64,000 bases of DNA from Undaria pinnatifida (lineage: Eukaryota; Sar; Phaeophyceae; Laminariales; Alariaceae), in the NCBI GenBank assembly GCA_012845835.1, contig JABAKD010000006.1:8112637-8176636 (forward strand), written 5' to 3'. Under the pieces are notes generated by a model. It saw nothing but the letters and a program-made list of their open reading frames with translations, was not told the DNA's origin and did no database searches. This document shows, piece by piece, positions 12,101 through 20,009 of the stretch; the first letter of the stretch is position 1; each line of letters begins with the position of its first letter. Position numbers and translations under genes: made by a program.

Positions 12101-12853
12101 TACGTGCGTTTTTCGATGAATCGGACTTACCACTTCTTGTAGTTGGTGAGTTGCTCCATTCGCCAGCACGCGAGGACGTTCGCTACGACGTTTGGCGTCA
12201 GCCCGTGCTTCTGCATCCCCTCCTGCCCCACGGTGCGCGCCAACCGGCTTGCCAGCAGCGTGATGGCGTTATCCCTGGCGCAAACACCGATTCAGACAAA
12301 AGGCAGGATAAATCGCTTAATTATGCATGCATACCTATTTCGCCCCCCCCCCCCCCCCCCGCCCGAGAATCCCCAAAGCGCCAGGCTAATGGTGTCATCC
12401 CTGATGTAAGTACCAACTCCGACAAAAGGTAGGATATAGCCGCCTCGTTATGCTTGCAAACCTCGCATTGGGTTGGTCGACGGCCAATGTCCAGTAACAT
12501 TTAGCCCCTTCACCCCCCCCCGCCCCCGCCCCGCCTCTTCCTGCCCCCTTCGTACGGCAAACGTGATAACCGTGTTCCCCGCCCCCCTCCCCAACCTTTG
12601 ATTGCCAATGCTGCCGCGCTGAAAACCACGAAGAGTTGCGTAAAAAAATTGAACACATCGCCCGCCCCCGCCCCCCTGGCACACGCCCCCCCCCCCGACA
12701 CACGCGTCCCAGCGCCCACCGAACGGCAAAAAGCCCCCCCGCTCCCCTCCCTTACCTCTGGTTGCGAACGCTGTCGCGCTGAAAACCGAAGAGCTGCGTC
12801 AAAAAGTCGAACACATCGGCGTCCTCCTCCCCGCTTGTTTCCCTCGTTCCATC
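1..12853 (-). CDS. 1,3-beta-glucan synthase (callose synthase, GT48), N-terminal half, partial
   Basis: This is the N-terminal and first membrane part of a GT48 enzyme that makes beta-1,3-glucan from UDP-glucose at the plasma membrane. Ten exons join in frame with GT-AG sites: 12756-12853, 12131-12274, 11515-11593, 10698-10834, 8130-8358, 5979-6292, 3118-3283, 2018-2242, 1266-1448 and 1-187, about 587 residues. Family landmarks appear in the expected order: FGFQRDSVRNQR, NYKKW, LLLWGEAANLRLCPEFLCW (the FKS1_dom1 signature), NYDDFNETFW, FVERQSWL, a run of hydrophobic segments, YSLFWIVVLAAKF, VYFIDLQVWF and EDIIEDKEMAAL. The order and spacing resemble plant callose synthases. The catalytic domain lies beyond the left edge. 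The true N-terminus is unsettled, because the first certain exon has an acceptor and no start codon. Several exons have decayed partial copies in flanking introns. The family call is very secure; the polymer made in vivo is inferred. Confidence 0.93.
188..1265. other. GT48 intron with small repeats
   Basis: The intron holds a dispersed ~120 bp repeat at about 225-345, a TA dinucleotide run at 752-775 and a tandem repeat at about 880-1010. No coding signal was seen. Confidence 0.6.
1266..1448 (-). CDS. GT48 exon VWFIIAES...FAYVWNE
   Basis: This exon has 61 codons in phase 0 at both ends, acceptor cgcag and donor gtgagc. It runs from VWFIIAESVASACYG to FRFAYVWNE and corresponds to the callose synthase region from the end of the last N-terminal membrane segment to the WNE motif. 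Confidence 0.92.
1500..1602 (-). mobile_element. LINE-like family A 3' end fragment
   Basis: Read on the minus strand, this is the family A 3' UTR (tctcgaaagggatgcg-like core, then ggcaagcaacaaa) ending in a C-rich tract. Only the 3' end is present. It is the same sequence that follows the coding tail at 57908-58273. Confidence 0.6.
1780..1965. repeat. GGGTC-rich dispersed repeat
   Basis: Degenerate GGGTC/GACCC units are interspersed with the phrase caggaggttctcaaaatctc. Related copies lie at about 3605-3735, 4605-4715 and 37560-37715. Confidence 0.6.
2018..2242 (-). CDS. GT48 exon YSLFWIVV...VYFIDLQ
   Basis: This exon has 75 codons in phase 0 at both ends, acceptor acaaaag and donor gtgaat. 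It starts VFLYSLFWIVVLAAKF, continues through FFFMIRPLVASTRN and ends VGFVYFIDLQ. It matches the paired membrane segments of callose synthases (YTLFWVLLL ... LVYFMDTQ). A decayed copy of its 5' half lies at 2650-2764. Confidence 0.94.
2325..2432 (+). mobile_element. LINE-like family A 3' end fragment
   Basis: This short fragment carries ggaggtgtctgcattagga and a cgtctcgaaagagacgcg core. A second copy of the family follows directly at 2455-2600. Confidence 0.55.
2455..2600 (+). mobile_element. LINE-like family A 3' end with poly-C tail
   Basis: The family A 3' UTR runs from ggaggtgtctccattagga to aaggcaagcaacaaccgag and then into an almost pure C tract at 2579-2598. It lacks the coding part and is severely 5'-truncated. 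Confidence 0.65.
2650..2764 (-). pseudogene. Decayed copy of GT48 exon 2018-2242 (5' half)
   Basis: On the minus strand one frame reads SLFWILVLATKFVINFF, close to SLFWIVVLAAKFMFNFF of the real exon about 520 bp away. After that, indels destroy the frame. The end of the copy has been amplified into the minisatellite at 2750-2862. Confidence 0.8.
2750..2862. repeat. 16-17 bp minisatellite derived from exon sequence
   Basis: About seven units of ggatccagaacaagct run in tandem. The unit equals the exon segment atccagaacaagct of the glucan synthase (about 2218-2230), so the array appears to have grown from the duplicated exon end. Confidence 0.8.
3118..3283 (-). CDS. GT48 exon LYYGLVVLLELL...QPGKRK
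   Basis: The 166 bp exon starts with one base completing an Arg codon and ends in phase 0, with donor gtaaca after PGKRK. It encodes hydrophobic LYYGLVVLLELLKFTPLIG and GPWSIVINVLLG, consistent with a membrane segment of the N-terminal cluster. No close copy was noticed. Confidence 0.85.
3340..3412 (-). mobile_element. LINE-like family A 3' fragment
   Basis: Minus-strand family A 3' UTR core (tcgaaagggttgcgtgg-like). It begins directly after the C-rich tail of the family B copy at 3420-3610, giving a head-to-tail pair. Confidence 0.5.
3420..3610 (-). mobile_element. LINE-like family B 3' end
   Basis: Read on the minus strand it contains catgcgactcgccggacacc and acgtgctccgtcccggcata, then a C-rich tail. 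These are the family B hallmarks also found at 10345, 11055, 13790, 14105, 14235, 50515 and 50940. Confidence 0.6.
3605..4715. mobile_element. Possible DNA element with GGGTC subterminal arrays and inverted CTTATGCAGTAA ends
   Basis: CTTATGCAGTAA near 3729 is mirrored by TTACTGCATAAG near 4602, and both are flanked outside by GACCC/GGGTC arrays in mirror orientation. No transposase was seen between them. It could be a non-autonomous DNA transposon or two inverted solo repeats. Confidence 0.45.
4745..5210 (-). mobile_element. LINE-like family A, 5'-truncated, with coding C-terminus
   Basis: The minus-strand ORF 5143-4901 reads NMCPCGTTVERRTHLVGECE, then MEEFGRLES and ILGDRWWPQTAKQ, followed by the family A 3' UTR and a C-rich tail near 4750. 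A Cys-x-Cys ... His ... Cys pattern near the end of a LINE reverse transcriptase is common. The reverse transcriptase core is absent, so this is a dead 3' fragment. The best sister copy is 57900-58375. Confidence 0.7.
5640..5820 (-). pseudogene. Decayed copy of GT48 exon 5979-6292 (donor side)
   Basis: The segment atctagcagagtcgatgaac and the following ~100 bp repeat the donor end and intron edge of the exon at 5979. Single-base changes and indels break the frame. It lies about 270 bp downstream of the authentic boundary in the direction of transcription. Confidence 0.8.
5979..6292 (-). CDS. GT48 exon VSFWRVQMLLFW...FIDSAR
   Basis: This 314 bp exon starts in phase 0 after acceptor aaacag and ends two bases into an Arg codon before donor gtatga. 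It encodes VSFWRVQMLLFWGLHFLVV, AGCYVLVDAYEIFF, LGRAFLKVVLLGWLL and TNYPGTTFID, i.e. three hydrophobic segments matching the FDRMW...QAMIIIAW to LKLAQAVLDI region of plant enzymes. Decayed partial copies flank it on both sides. Confidence 0.88.
7350..7430 (-). pseudogene. Decayed copy of GT48 exon 5979-6292 (acceptor side)
   Basis: On the minus strand the ORF starts MSFWRVQMLLFWHLRLLVVA, close to VSFWRVQMLLFWGLHFLVVA of the real exon, then loses similarity. It lies about 1.1 kb upstream of the authentic acceptor within the preceding intron. Confidence 0.85.
7774..7957. mobile_element. pogo/Tigger-like MITE, CAGTAGGGG ends, TA duplication
   Basis: The 184 bp element begins CAGTAGGGGCCCC, ends GGGGACCCCTACTG and is flanked by TA on both sides. 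The interior has AAGGCGGT repeats. Related copies lie at 20973-21176, 25193-25376 and 62727-62905. CAGTAG-type termini with TA target duplication are typical of the pogo/Tigger group of Tc1-mariner elements. Confidence 0.8.
8130..8358 (-). CDS. GT48 exon SYLKEVIRPCY...NYDDFNETFW...SWLVPM
   Basis: The 229 bp exon starts with one base of an Arg codon and ends in phase 0 before gtgagc. SYLKEVIRPCYLTLAEQY, VKNYDDFNETFW and FVERQSWL correspond to FL..V(I/V)TPIY..., NYDDLNE(Y/F)FW and FVE(R/K)RSWL in plant callose synthases. A partial acceptor-side copy lies at 8562-8625. Confidence 0.95.
8562..8625 (-). pseudogene. Decayed copy of GT48 exon 8130-8358 (acceptor side)
   Basis: Minus-strand SYLEEVVPPCYLPCPSQNPK resembles SYLKEVIRPCYLTLAEQYDN, including the preceding intron edge. 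A long G tract separates it from the real exon. Confidence 0.8.
8920..9830. repeat. GATC-rich direct repeats (three degenerate units of ~350 bp)
   Basis: The phrases gatcatctagatcatcta, catacggctcccaccgg and catgagcta recur near 8925-9080, 9275-9380 and 9625-9810. No coding signal was seen. The segment forms the middle of the 8359-10697 intron. Confidence 0.6.
9936..10222 (-). pseudogene. Up to three decayed copies of GT48 exon 10698-10834 donor edge
   Basis: Segments near 9940-10010, 10040-10110 and 10130-10222 each repeat the order catggaacgtt ... cgttac/cattac ... aactacttcg ... ttgt seen at the real donor boundary (10660-10730). Only the last few exon codons and the intron side are included. 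Confidence 0.6.
10239..10335. repeat. ~33 bp tandem repeat, three units
   Basis: Three near-identical units of ttacaaataaatcaattcg plus aagctgtctttc. Confidence 0.9.
10345..10570 (+). mobile_element. LINE-like family B 3' end with C-rich tail
   Basis: It runs from agaaagtacgcacaaggtgc through catgcgactcgccgaacacc and acgtgctccgtcccggcact to actgagtacgcccccccc. Read together with the 50515-50790 copy, it looks like the end of a coding region followed by a 3' UTR. Confidence 0.65.
10698..10834 (-). CDS. GT48 exon with WGEAANLR signature
   Basis: This 137 bp exon, phase 0 at the start, ends two bases into an Arg codon before gtaacg. It encodes IALNLLLWGEAANLRLCPEF, LCWAYHKSAKRLKES and NAPKQFI. 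WGEAANLR..PE is the most diagnostic motif of the FKS1_dom1 domain (plants LIWGEAANLRFMPE, fungi CWGEANQVRFTPE). Confidence 0.97.
10900..11045 (+). mobile_element. LINE-like family A 3' end, poly-C
   Basis: Family A 3' UTR from gtgtctctattaggagtagg to gtgagtatcccctaccccc. A family B copy starts just after the C tract at about 11055. Confidence 0.65.
11055..11235 (+). mobile_element. LINE-like family B 3' end
   Basis: It carries catgcgactcg-like and acgtgctccgtcccggtatt phrases. It starts directly after the C-rich end of the family A copy. Confidence 0.6.
11318..11360 (-). pseudogene. Short copy of GT48 exon 11515-11593 donor edge
   Basis: The phrase agactgacctcgaaatcaaa followed by agcgaggcg repeats agctgacctcgaaggcataa followed by gcgaggcgcg of the authentic donor boundary about 180 bp away. 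C-rich DNA lies between them. Confidence 0.65.
11405..11480 (+). mobile_element. LINE-like family A 3' fragment
   Basis: Only the last part of family A is present (gaaagggatgcgtggtcaat ... gcaagcagcaaacgagtac, then C-rich). Confidence 0.6.
11515..11593 (-). CDS. GT48 exon CRHIWSWQIKLKKVL
   Basis: The 79 bp exon completes a Trp codon and encodes CRHIWSWQIKLKKVL plus DDPRLAYAFE, ending in phase 0 at gtcagc. It joins NYKKW upstream to IALNLLLWGEA downstream, as expected for the family. Confidence 0.88.
11690..12075. repeat. Degenerate ~35-45 bp tandem repeat (GCTAGC/TTGTTGTC-rich)
   Basis: Roughly ten imperfect units contain agcagctagcgct and tgttgttt-cgtcag. It fills most of the 11594-12130 intron. 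Confidence 0.7.
12131..12274 (-). CDS. GT48 exon DNAITLLASRLA...NYKK
   Basis: 144 bp exon. One base completes Arg, followed by DNAITLLASRLARTVG, VVANVLACWRMEQL and TNYKK, with two bases of Trp before gtaagt. It matches the QREHL(V/I)LLLAN ... LF(K)NYKKWC region of plant enzymes. Confidence 0.92.
12380..12445 (-). pseudogene. Decayed copy of GT48 exon 12131-12274 (acceptor side)
   Basis: The order gcgccaggct ... ggtgtcatccctg ... accaactccgacaaaaggta copies the acceptor end and intron flank at about 12238-12310. A C20 tract lies between original and copy. Confidence 0.75.
12597..12660 (-). pseudogene. Decayed copy of GT48 exon 12756-12853 (donor side)
   Basis: The minus strand reads DVFNFFTQLF in one frame, then after a one-base insertion GFQRGSIGNQR in another. 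The real exon reads DVFDFLTQLFGFQRDSVRNQ. The donor is degraded to gttggg. Confidence 0.88.
12756..12853 (-). CDS. GT48 exon DVFDFLTQLFGFQRDSVRNQ
   Basis: 98 bp, phase 0 at the acceptor (ggggtcag), ending two bases into Arg before gtaagg. It encodes an acidic DGTRETSGEEDAD segment, then FDFLTQLFGFQRDSVRNQ, the counterpart of LDWL.AMFGFQ(R/K)DNV.NQREHL in plants. The open frame upstream has no Met, so at least one more exon is needed. Confidence 0.93.
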
Positions 12854-13789
12854 CTGACCCCGAACAAGGAATGAAACACACAACAAAATAAAATAAAATA
12901 AAAGCATAGTCTAATATCTCCAAGTTCGCAGAACAAATAAGATATCTGTTACTGACTTACGACATAATTAACTCATTGGTAGTCATGGACTCTACAAGCT
13001 GGGCCAACCGGGAACACCTTGTTGGTTGGACACGCACATTTTCAGTCCGGTTTTTTCAATGTTGAGCTGAAAAAGTTAACACGTGCTGCATCATAGGCTT
13101 CCCAAGGGATTTGGTTACTGCAACACTTTGTTTCTCGAGAGCTAAGGCACATCCGAAAATTGTTTTTTGACCAAAAAAGAACAAAAAGAATGAAACATAA
13201 GTTGTTGTGGTAAGGACTCTTTTTGTCTTCACCGTAAGAAGGGCACACCAAAGTTCCAAGCTAAAACAATCCAAATGGTGTGAGAATCCCACATTTGCGA
13301 TACCCTCGTTTGGTGGCATTTGTGTATTTCGCCGCACAAAAACGGTTTCAAAAAGACGTTTTCCGCTGAAAAATCTCAATTAGCCCAACAACAAATTGCA
13401 CGGCCAATGAGCACACAGCATACACATGCATGGCCGCTTTGATCGGCCGATCAAGAGGATATGCTCAGCTCCGGCTGCTTCGTCGTCGTTCACGAGATGA
13501 AAACGGGCGAACAAAAGGAAATGTTCTTGACTGGTCCAGCTCGTACGGACGTACGTAGCTCATTATGGTAGAAATTCACGACGAAAATTCTCCATTTCAC
13601 AGCTGACGTGTTTTGGTAATTTCTATTAAAAAACACGGAGACCAACAGATCTGCAAGAAAAAAACGCATCCCCAATTTCGTTTTACTCGTAGCACGTATG
13701 TTTAACAACCTCTCTCGCGCTCTCCTTTCTGCATCCCTCTCCCGCCTCCCTCTCTCTGTTTCTCTGCCCCTACTACCTCCCCCTTGTTC

Positions 13790-13935
13790 CTCGGCGAACA
13801 CCTCACCGCGCTTCGCGCGTGGTGCACGCGATGTCTGCCTGGTCGGTGAAAACTTGACGTGCATTTGTAGGGATGCGAGGGTCTATGGTCTTAAGACTAT
13901 GGCTATGCATGAAACGAGTGCACCCCCCCCACCCC
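13790..13935 (+). mobile_element. LINE-like family B 3' end
   Basis: From cggcgaacacctcaccgcgc through the gcctggtcggtgaaa phrase to gagtgcacccccccc. 5'-truncated. Confidence 0.6.
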
Positions 13936-14104
13936 GTCTCTCTCGCACGGCTTCAAATTGGCACTTCCTCCCAAGGTCTTACCTTATTTACCCTTGGCTC
14001 CGCCATGCCGTTCGCGCCCTTTTTGCCCCTATATTCGCCCAAAATTAAACATTTTCGCGGGTGAAAACGGTACACGGGTACAACGGCGAACCAAGGGCGC
14101 GCGG

Positions 14105-14330
14105 GGGGGGGGGGGGGGGTCCTCAGTATCGTGGGTGGCCAGAGTCTGTCAGACCATGGATCCTCGCACCCTTACAGTGCCGGGTCGGAGCACGTCGGGA
14201 GTTCACCGACCAGACAGGCTTTGCTTGGGGTGGGGGGTGGGATCTACACATTATCATGCATAGTCAGACCCTTCGCATCCCTACAATGTCGGGACGGAGC
14301 ACGTCGGGTTTTCGTCGGCCAGGAAGACGG
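14105..14330 (-). mobile_element. Two head-to-tail family B 3' ends
   Basis: On the minus strand, copy 14330-14235 ends in a C-rich run, and copy 14215-14105 starts right after it and ends in its own long C tract. Both carry acgtgctccg(t/a)cccg. Confidence 0.65.
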
Positions 14331-14417
14331 CGAGGGTGATAAGTCGAAGGGGCATTTTTGGTCTACAGTATTACGGAATACAATGGAGCCTAATCGACCC
14401 CTTTTATGCGAGTTAAT

Positions 14418-14450
14418 GTGAGAACAACAACAACAACAACAACAACAACC
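14418..14450. repeat. AAC trinucleotide run within a shared repeat
   Basis: gcgagttaatgtga followed by (AAC)n. The same phrase plus (AAC)n recurs at about 36085-36134. Confidence 0.7.
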
Positions 14451-14459
14451 CTTGGCATA

Positions 14460-15350
<891 letters not shown>

Positions 15351-15579
15351 GTAATCGTTCTGCTTTGTGCAAACACACATTTTGCTTTTACGGTTAGCGA
15401 TACTCACTTGTCGCTGTTGGGTGGATATTGGCTTTGGTCGATATATCTGGGTCCCAAAGCATATGGGTCCCGGAACGGCCAACCGAGCACGGCCAACAAT
15501 ACTCTTATAAATAACGCATTAAATTATCCCCGACCGACATATTAGAAACGCCTTCAGGTAGCTCCAAAACCTTGCTCAC

Positions 15580-15732
15580 CGGCTAGAGCTAGACAATCGC
15601 TGCGGGTGTTCCAAAGCGCGAGGGGTAGCCGACGCCCAGGACGTCTGCCGCGGCGCCATTTTGGGCATCTCCTGGAGGAACGGTATAGCATCAGCGTCAT
15701 CTCCGCCTTTGCCACGAGCCTGTCGAGCGAAC
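15580..15732 (-). CDS. Candidate GT48 5' exon (uncertain)
   Basis: A minus-strand frame with coding-like composition (FARQARGKGGDDADAIPFLQ, then EMPKMAPRQTSWASATPRAL) is bounded by acceptor gaatag and donor gtgagc. An ATG lies just upstream (15738-15740), so it could also be a first exon. It ends in phase 2, which does not join 12853 directly, so another exon would be required. No similarity to known GT48 N-termini was recognised. Confidence 0.3.
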
Positions 15733-15794
15733 CTATTCATGAAACACAAACGATGAGATTTTTACAACGACGCTTTTTTGTTGGGTTTGCGTAA

Positions 15795-15925
15795 GGGTGG
15801 TGGTGGTGGTGGTGGTGGTGGTGGTGGTGGTGGTGGTGGTGGTGGTGGCGGGGGGGTTGGTGAGGGGGGGGGGTTGGTGGTGGTGGTGGGGAGTTGGTGG
15901 GGGGGGGGTGGGCGTGGGGGCGGGG
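15795..15925. repeat. GGT microsatellite and G-rich tract
   Basis: About 18 GGT units are followed by runs of G. His- and Gly-rich open frames here are artefacts of the repeat. Confidence 0.95.
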
Positions 15926-15932
15926 CGCGGGA

Positions 15933-18755
15933 GCAGGAGGCAGCGTGTGATGATGCTGGCGTGGAGTCATTTAAAAGGGTTAGTCTGAGAATTTAGTTTC
16001 GTTTTAGTTGACCCCCGAGAGTGTGGATACTCCAAATACCGCCTCGTTACCACTAGAAGTCATGTCATCCTTGGGAGGGTGAGTCTGAAGCTAGTCTACA
16101 CAGTTCATTTCGGCGCGTCTCCGCATCCAAGCCAGAAATGAGGGGGTACCTTTCTTTTGAGCCGCCGATGCAAGGCAAGTATAAAATATCATGTTGGACA
16201 TTTTCCATACTTTATCCTATTGTGCATGTGTTTGATATCAGCAGCGCATATGATATTGGGTGGTTTTTCTTGCAGGTTTACATACAATACCAAGTACAAA
16301 CTATTCGAGGCTAAACTACAGCAGACGGTCCCTACTAAGGAGCCCCGCGATAAAAAAAATCGGTATACAAGAGACCTCAACTTTTTCTGCACTCTGCACC
16401 GATTTTCTCTGCTTCAAGCGACCTCGTCCCTTGTAGTGAACGCAATACTCAATATGGGACCCCAGGTCCCATATAAGGGGCTTCATATCACAGTCTCACA
16501 CTAGAAAAACGCCATGCAGACTGCTAGAAACCTTAAGAGAGGCCAAAGTTGTTACCCCATGCCCACCTATTAAATTATCGTACGATAACTCCAAGTATTA
16601 TGTCCCCGTGTCGGGAGTGCGGTGCTAACGTTGTGTAACGTTGGGCACATAAACAGCCATATACAAAACCCTGCCGCCCCGACGCACTACTGTGGTCCTT
16701 TAAAAGGGTCTACCTACTGCTGTGCTTGGGACAACAACTGGACGGCTTTGGCAGCGGTCAAAGGACCGTCCCACAACGGTGGTCGACGGCCGATACCACC
16801 GTCTGTCTCGTTTTATTTACTACGACAATGATACGACCGTAATCGTACTATTGCTGTAGCTTACCATATACCAGCGGCCGAGAAAAAAGGTTGGCATGCA
16901 CTTTGAATCCTCCAATACCCGTACATTTGCTCTAAACAGCTACACAGCAGTGGTAGCGTTGATACCGCATCCTTTGAAATACAGCACATGCTATGAACAA
17001 GACCGTACGTAGTACAAATCTAACCCTAAAACTAATATATTCGTACATCTATCTGCAAAAACGAGCGGCCGGTGTATCACGCAGCTTGCAAAGATGAGCA
17101 TCGACCCTCACCTTTCATCACAACTGAAAGTGTTCAAGTTTATAAATGGCGTCGACGGCAGGACAAAAAGAAAAAGAAAAAAGGGCTCAACCAACTTCTT
17201 CTGTCTAGTTGAGGTGTCTGCTTGCGCTTCTGCTTGCTCCAGCCTTGATATTTCATCTCTCTTCTTGGTCGATCTTGAACATCAAGTGAGTCTTGAAGTC
17301 AAGACATGATTCAAGACTCATTCGTCGACCATTTTCTACGCGCGTATCTCGCACGTTCGATGTTACATGTATCCCAGAGTCTCGGACACAGCAGCAGCAG
17401 TCATAGCTACAAACCTCAACTTTCCAGGCTAGTCTGTGTAATATCGTGTCACATACACAGCAGCAGGAGGAGGAGTGGATAAGTAGCAATGTAGTATATG
17501 TTGGCACAAACTAATATACCATTCGTACTCGTGTGGAGATTGTACGAGTGCTATTTATAACCACAGCCGTTATCATTTAATAGTTGTTGTTGTAGACTAC
17601 TGTTGTTGTAGCATTAATAGTACAAGAATGAAGTTGAGCGATAAGTTTTTTGTGCCTCCACCCCCCTCATGCTTGCCTTGCCTTGGTTTTGCTGTTTTAA
17701 GTTTCTCGCGCATACTTCGAAGTATTATTTATAGCATTCACTCGTCGTTCGTTCGGCATTCATTCACAATAATTCCCGCAGCAGCCCCGTCCACTTCCAA
17801 CCTTCGTTTTGTGCATACGTTTCACCGCGCACTTTCCTTGTGTCAAGGCTCGGCTCGTACGCAACAACTATGCTTGACAAATAATGATTCGTGGTTGGCT
17901 TGGAAGAGCCGTTGGATTGGGACGTGTACAAGCAAGTGCACCCATATGGATACTAAGACTGCGGGCTCGTCACATCATTGATGTGGCAACATTTGTAATT
18001 CGGATTTTTGCGATCTATTGTTTACGCCCCAACAGCAGCACACAACCACAACGGCACCGGTCAGTTTTCATTTTTTTTTCCAATTTTCTCAATGAATTTT
18101 TGTTTTATCTACGATAAAGTATGCAGTGGTTGAAAGTACAGTACGTTACTTCGGGCAATGCTTTCCGTCCGTCAGCTCGAAGTACTTTGCCTGCGAAGCA
18201 TCACGCACGTCGTCGTTATGTGTGCTGTCCCCATGTACGAAGACCCAATCTGACCAGTATATAGGCATGCATGCGCACTACTAGCAGTCTGCCATGCGCT
18301 GTATAGGCCCCCCGTCTCGAGTGCCGCAGCTAGCAACTATGGAGAGAGGATGAGTCGGGTGGATGTCGGGACCGTTCGATTATTTTTTGTTCTCTGTCCC
18401 TCCATTTCATTTTCTGTTTGTTGTTTGGGCTACTGCTGCTACCTGTCTTTGGTACTGCAGGACGCTGCTCTGCTCTGTTATACACAAGCCAGCCATGTGA
18501 CCGAGAGCCTGTGATGATACCACTGCGGCTGTATCATAGGTATACTCCTCGGGAATGCCATAGAGCATGCACGTGTTACAAGCACAGCTTCCAATCCAAT
18601 TCATTCAACAAGGAGATAAAGGCCTCTGTAGCACAGAAATCCTGGCGTGTTGTATAGAATAAAGTGGAGTACGATCGTACCAGCTATTTACGTGACAACC
18701 ATCTCAGCACCCACAAACAACACCCATCTTGTTGATACATCACACAAAAACTTGC
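15933..18755. other. Gene-free flank between GT48 and VMA13
   Basis: I see no supportable gene. A fragment at about 16190-16220 resembles the terminus of the MITE at 43395-43674. Confidence 0.4.
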
Positions 18756-18988
18756 CTTTTCTTCTTGGCAGGCTGCGCCAAATTCAGCAGGAAATCCCCG
18801 GGCAGCCTGAATGCCTCGCACGCCCACGCCTCGCACGTCCGTATCAGAGAGTCGGCGTCCAGAGTCGTCTTCGCTGGCGCTCTCGACTCAACGACAGAAG
18901 GATGCTCGGTAAAGTTGTAGGACTGCTGCTGCAGGAGAGTTCTCTGGCTAGGTCGAGAGTCACCCAAACCCCGCACAGAACGCGGCAT
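18756..18988 (-). CDS. Candidate first exon, divergent from VMA13 (uncertain)
   Basis: A minus-strand frame opens with ATG at 18988 (MPRSVRGLGDSRPS) and continues to DADSLIRTCEAWACEAF and GDFLLNLAQPAKKKR. It could end at a GC donor (AAG then gcaagt, the usual GC-AG form). Its phase would join the candidate exon at 15732 as an Arg codon. It might be the start of the glucan synthase, a separate gene, or noncoding. The product is not recognised. Confidence 0.25.
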
Positions 18989-19829
18989 CTTGTTTTTCAC
19001 CAGCAAAAATCCAGGGTGATTGTCGGTCTGGTCTATATCTAGCAAGGCTCGCTAGAGGACCGGAGATGAGGCCAGGGGTGGCTCCGACAGGATGTGTTGG
19101 TGCTGTCGGGAGGGCGCCTGGACGCACCGCGAGACGACGCGGCTCAGCTTGCCCCTCGGGAGAAGTGCGTGGTCTTTTAAATTTGCCGAAGCAACTTTCA
19201 ATATTTTTTGGCAAAATGGATTCAGGATCGATCAGAGATCAGAAAGAGGAGAGCTGTCAGAGGATCACAGCAAACCGCCAATTTCACGCGTCACAAGCTG
19301 CAACTGGAGGACCGTCGAGAGGCTGCTCCAACGGTGACAGCAGCCCTCCTTACGATATCTTCACGAGGGTGGGGCAGTTGATGGCCCGCTCCTCCCCAGC
19401 GGAGGAGGTCACTGGGCATGTGGACAACGAACACAGCAGCACAAAACGAAACACAAACGAACAAATACCAAGCCCTTGTTCCGAAATCCTGCTGCTCGCT
19501 CCGCCAGAAAAAAACTTGAAGTGCATTTGATTGGCTTAATAAAATGAGGGTTTTTGCAAATGTAAGTAGCCATAGGATAAAGGGAAACAGGGGATATGCG
19601 GCGTGTTCGTGCGCGAGCGAGGAACTCTGAACTGGGAGCTTCTGAGCGGTGCTACAAGGAACTCGCTGACCACCAAGTGTCTAAACCTGAAAAACGAGGT
19701 CACCCCCAACAGGGTAGCAATCTCACGTGGTCACGTGGACGGAAACCAGCAGCTCTGCAGCGAAACCACGCTTTGGAGCTAGCAGCAGGGTAGCACATTT
19801 TTTAGCCTTTTTCTCACCAAGACTACATC

Positions 19830-20009
19830 ATGTCCTACGGCCTCTCTGCCATGCCTTCATCCGGCCAGGATCCCAGCGAAGACTCGAGGAAGGAGTCCGG
19901 CCTCGTGGGTGGACTCTTCAGCAAGAAGGAGCACGACGGTATCCACGTCAAGTTTTCAGATGTGGACTGGGCTACCATCGTACGCGCTGGAGGGCTGTCT
20001 CATGGCGAG
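19830..20009 (+). CDS. VMA13: VMA13 exon 1
   Basis: 60 codons from the [15 protein letters not shown] through the charged [20 protein letters not shown] to RAGGLSHGE. The donor gtgtga is weak but in frame. [14 protein letters not shown] corresponds to the W..Y.....I(S/T) motif near the N-terminus of subunit H. Confidence 0.9.

Larger units (their letters stand above)
12854..14440. other. GT48 5' intron or flank with LINE-like fragments
   Basis: No supported exon was found. It contains family B fragments at 13790-13935, 14105-14215 and 14235-14330. The stretch 12930-13780 shows nothing recognisable. Confidence 0.5.

Noticed and set aside
12930-13560. Possible extra 5' exon of the glucan synthase (for example MTTNELIMS before gtaagt near 12962)
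   Set aside because: The phase does not match the exon at 12853 and there is no similarity to the family.
15737-15996. His-rich and Gly-rich ORFs
   Set aside because: Products of the GGT microsatellite and poly-G tract.
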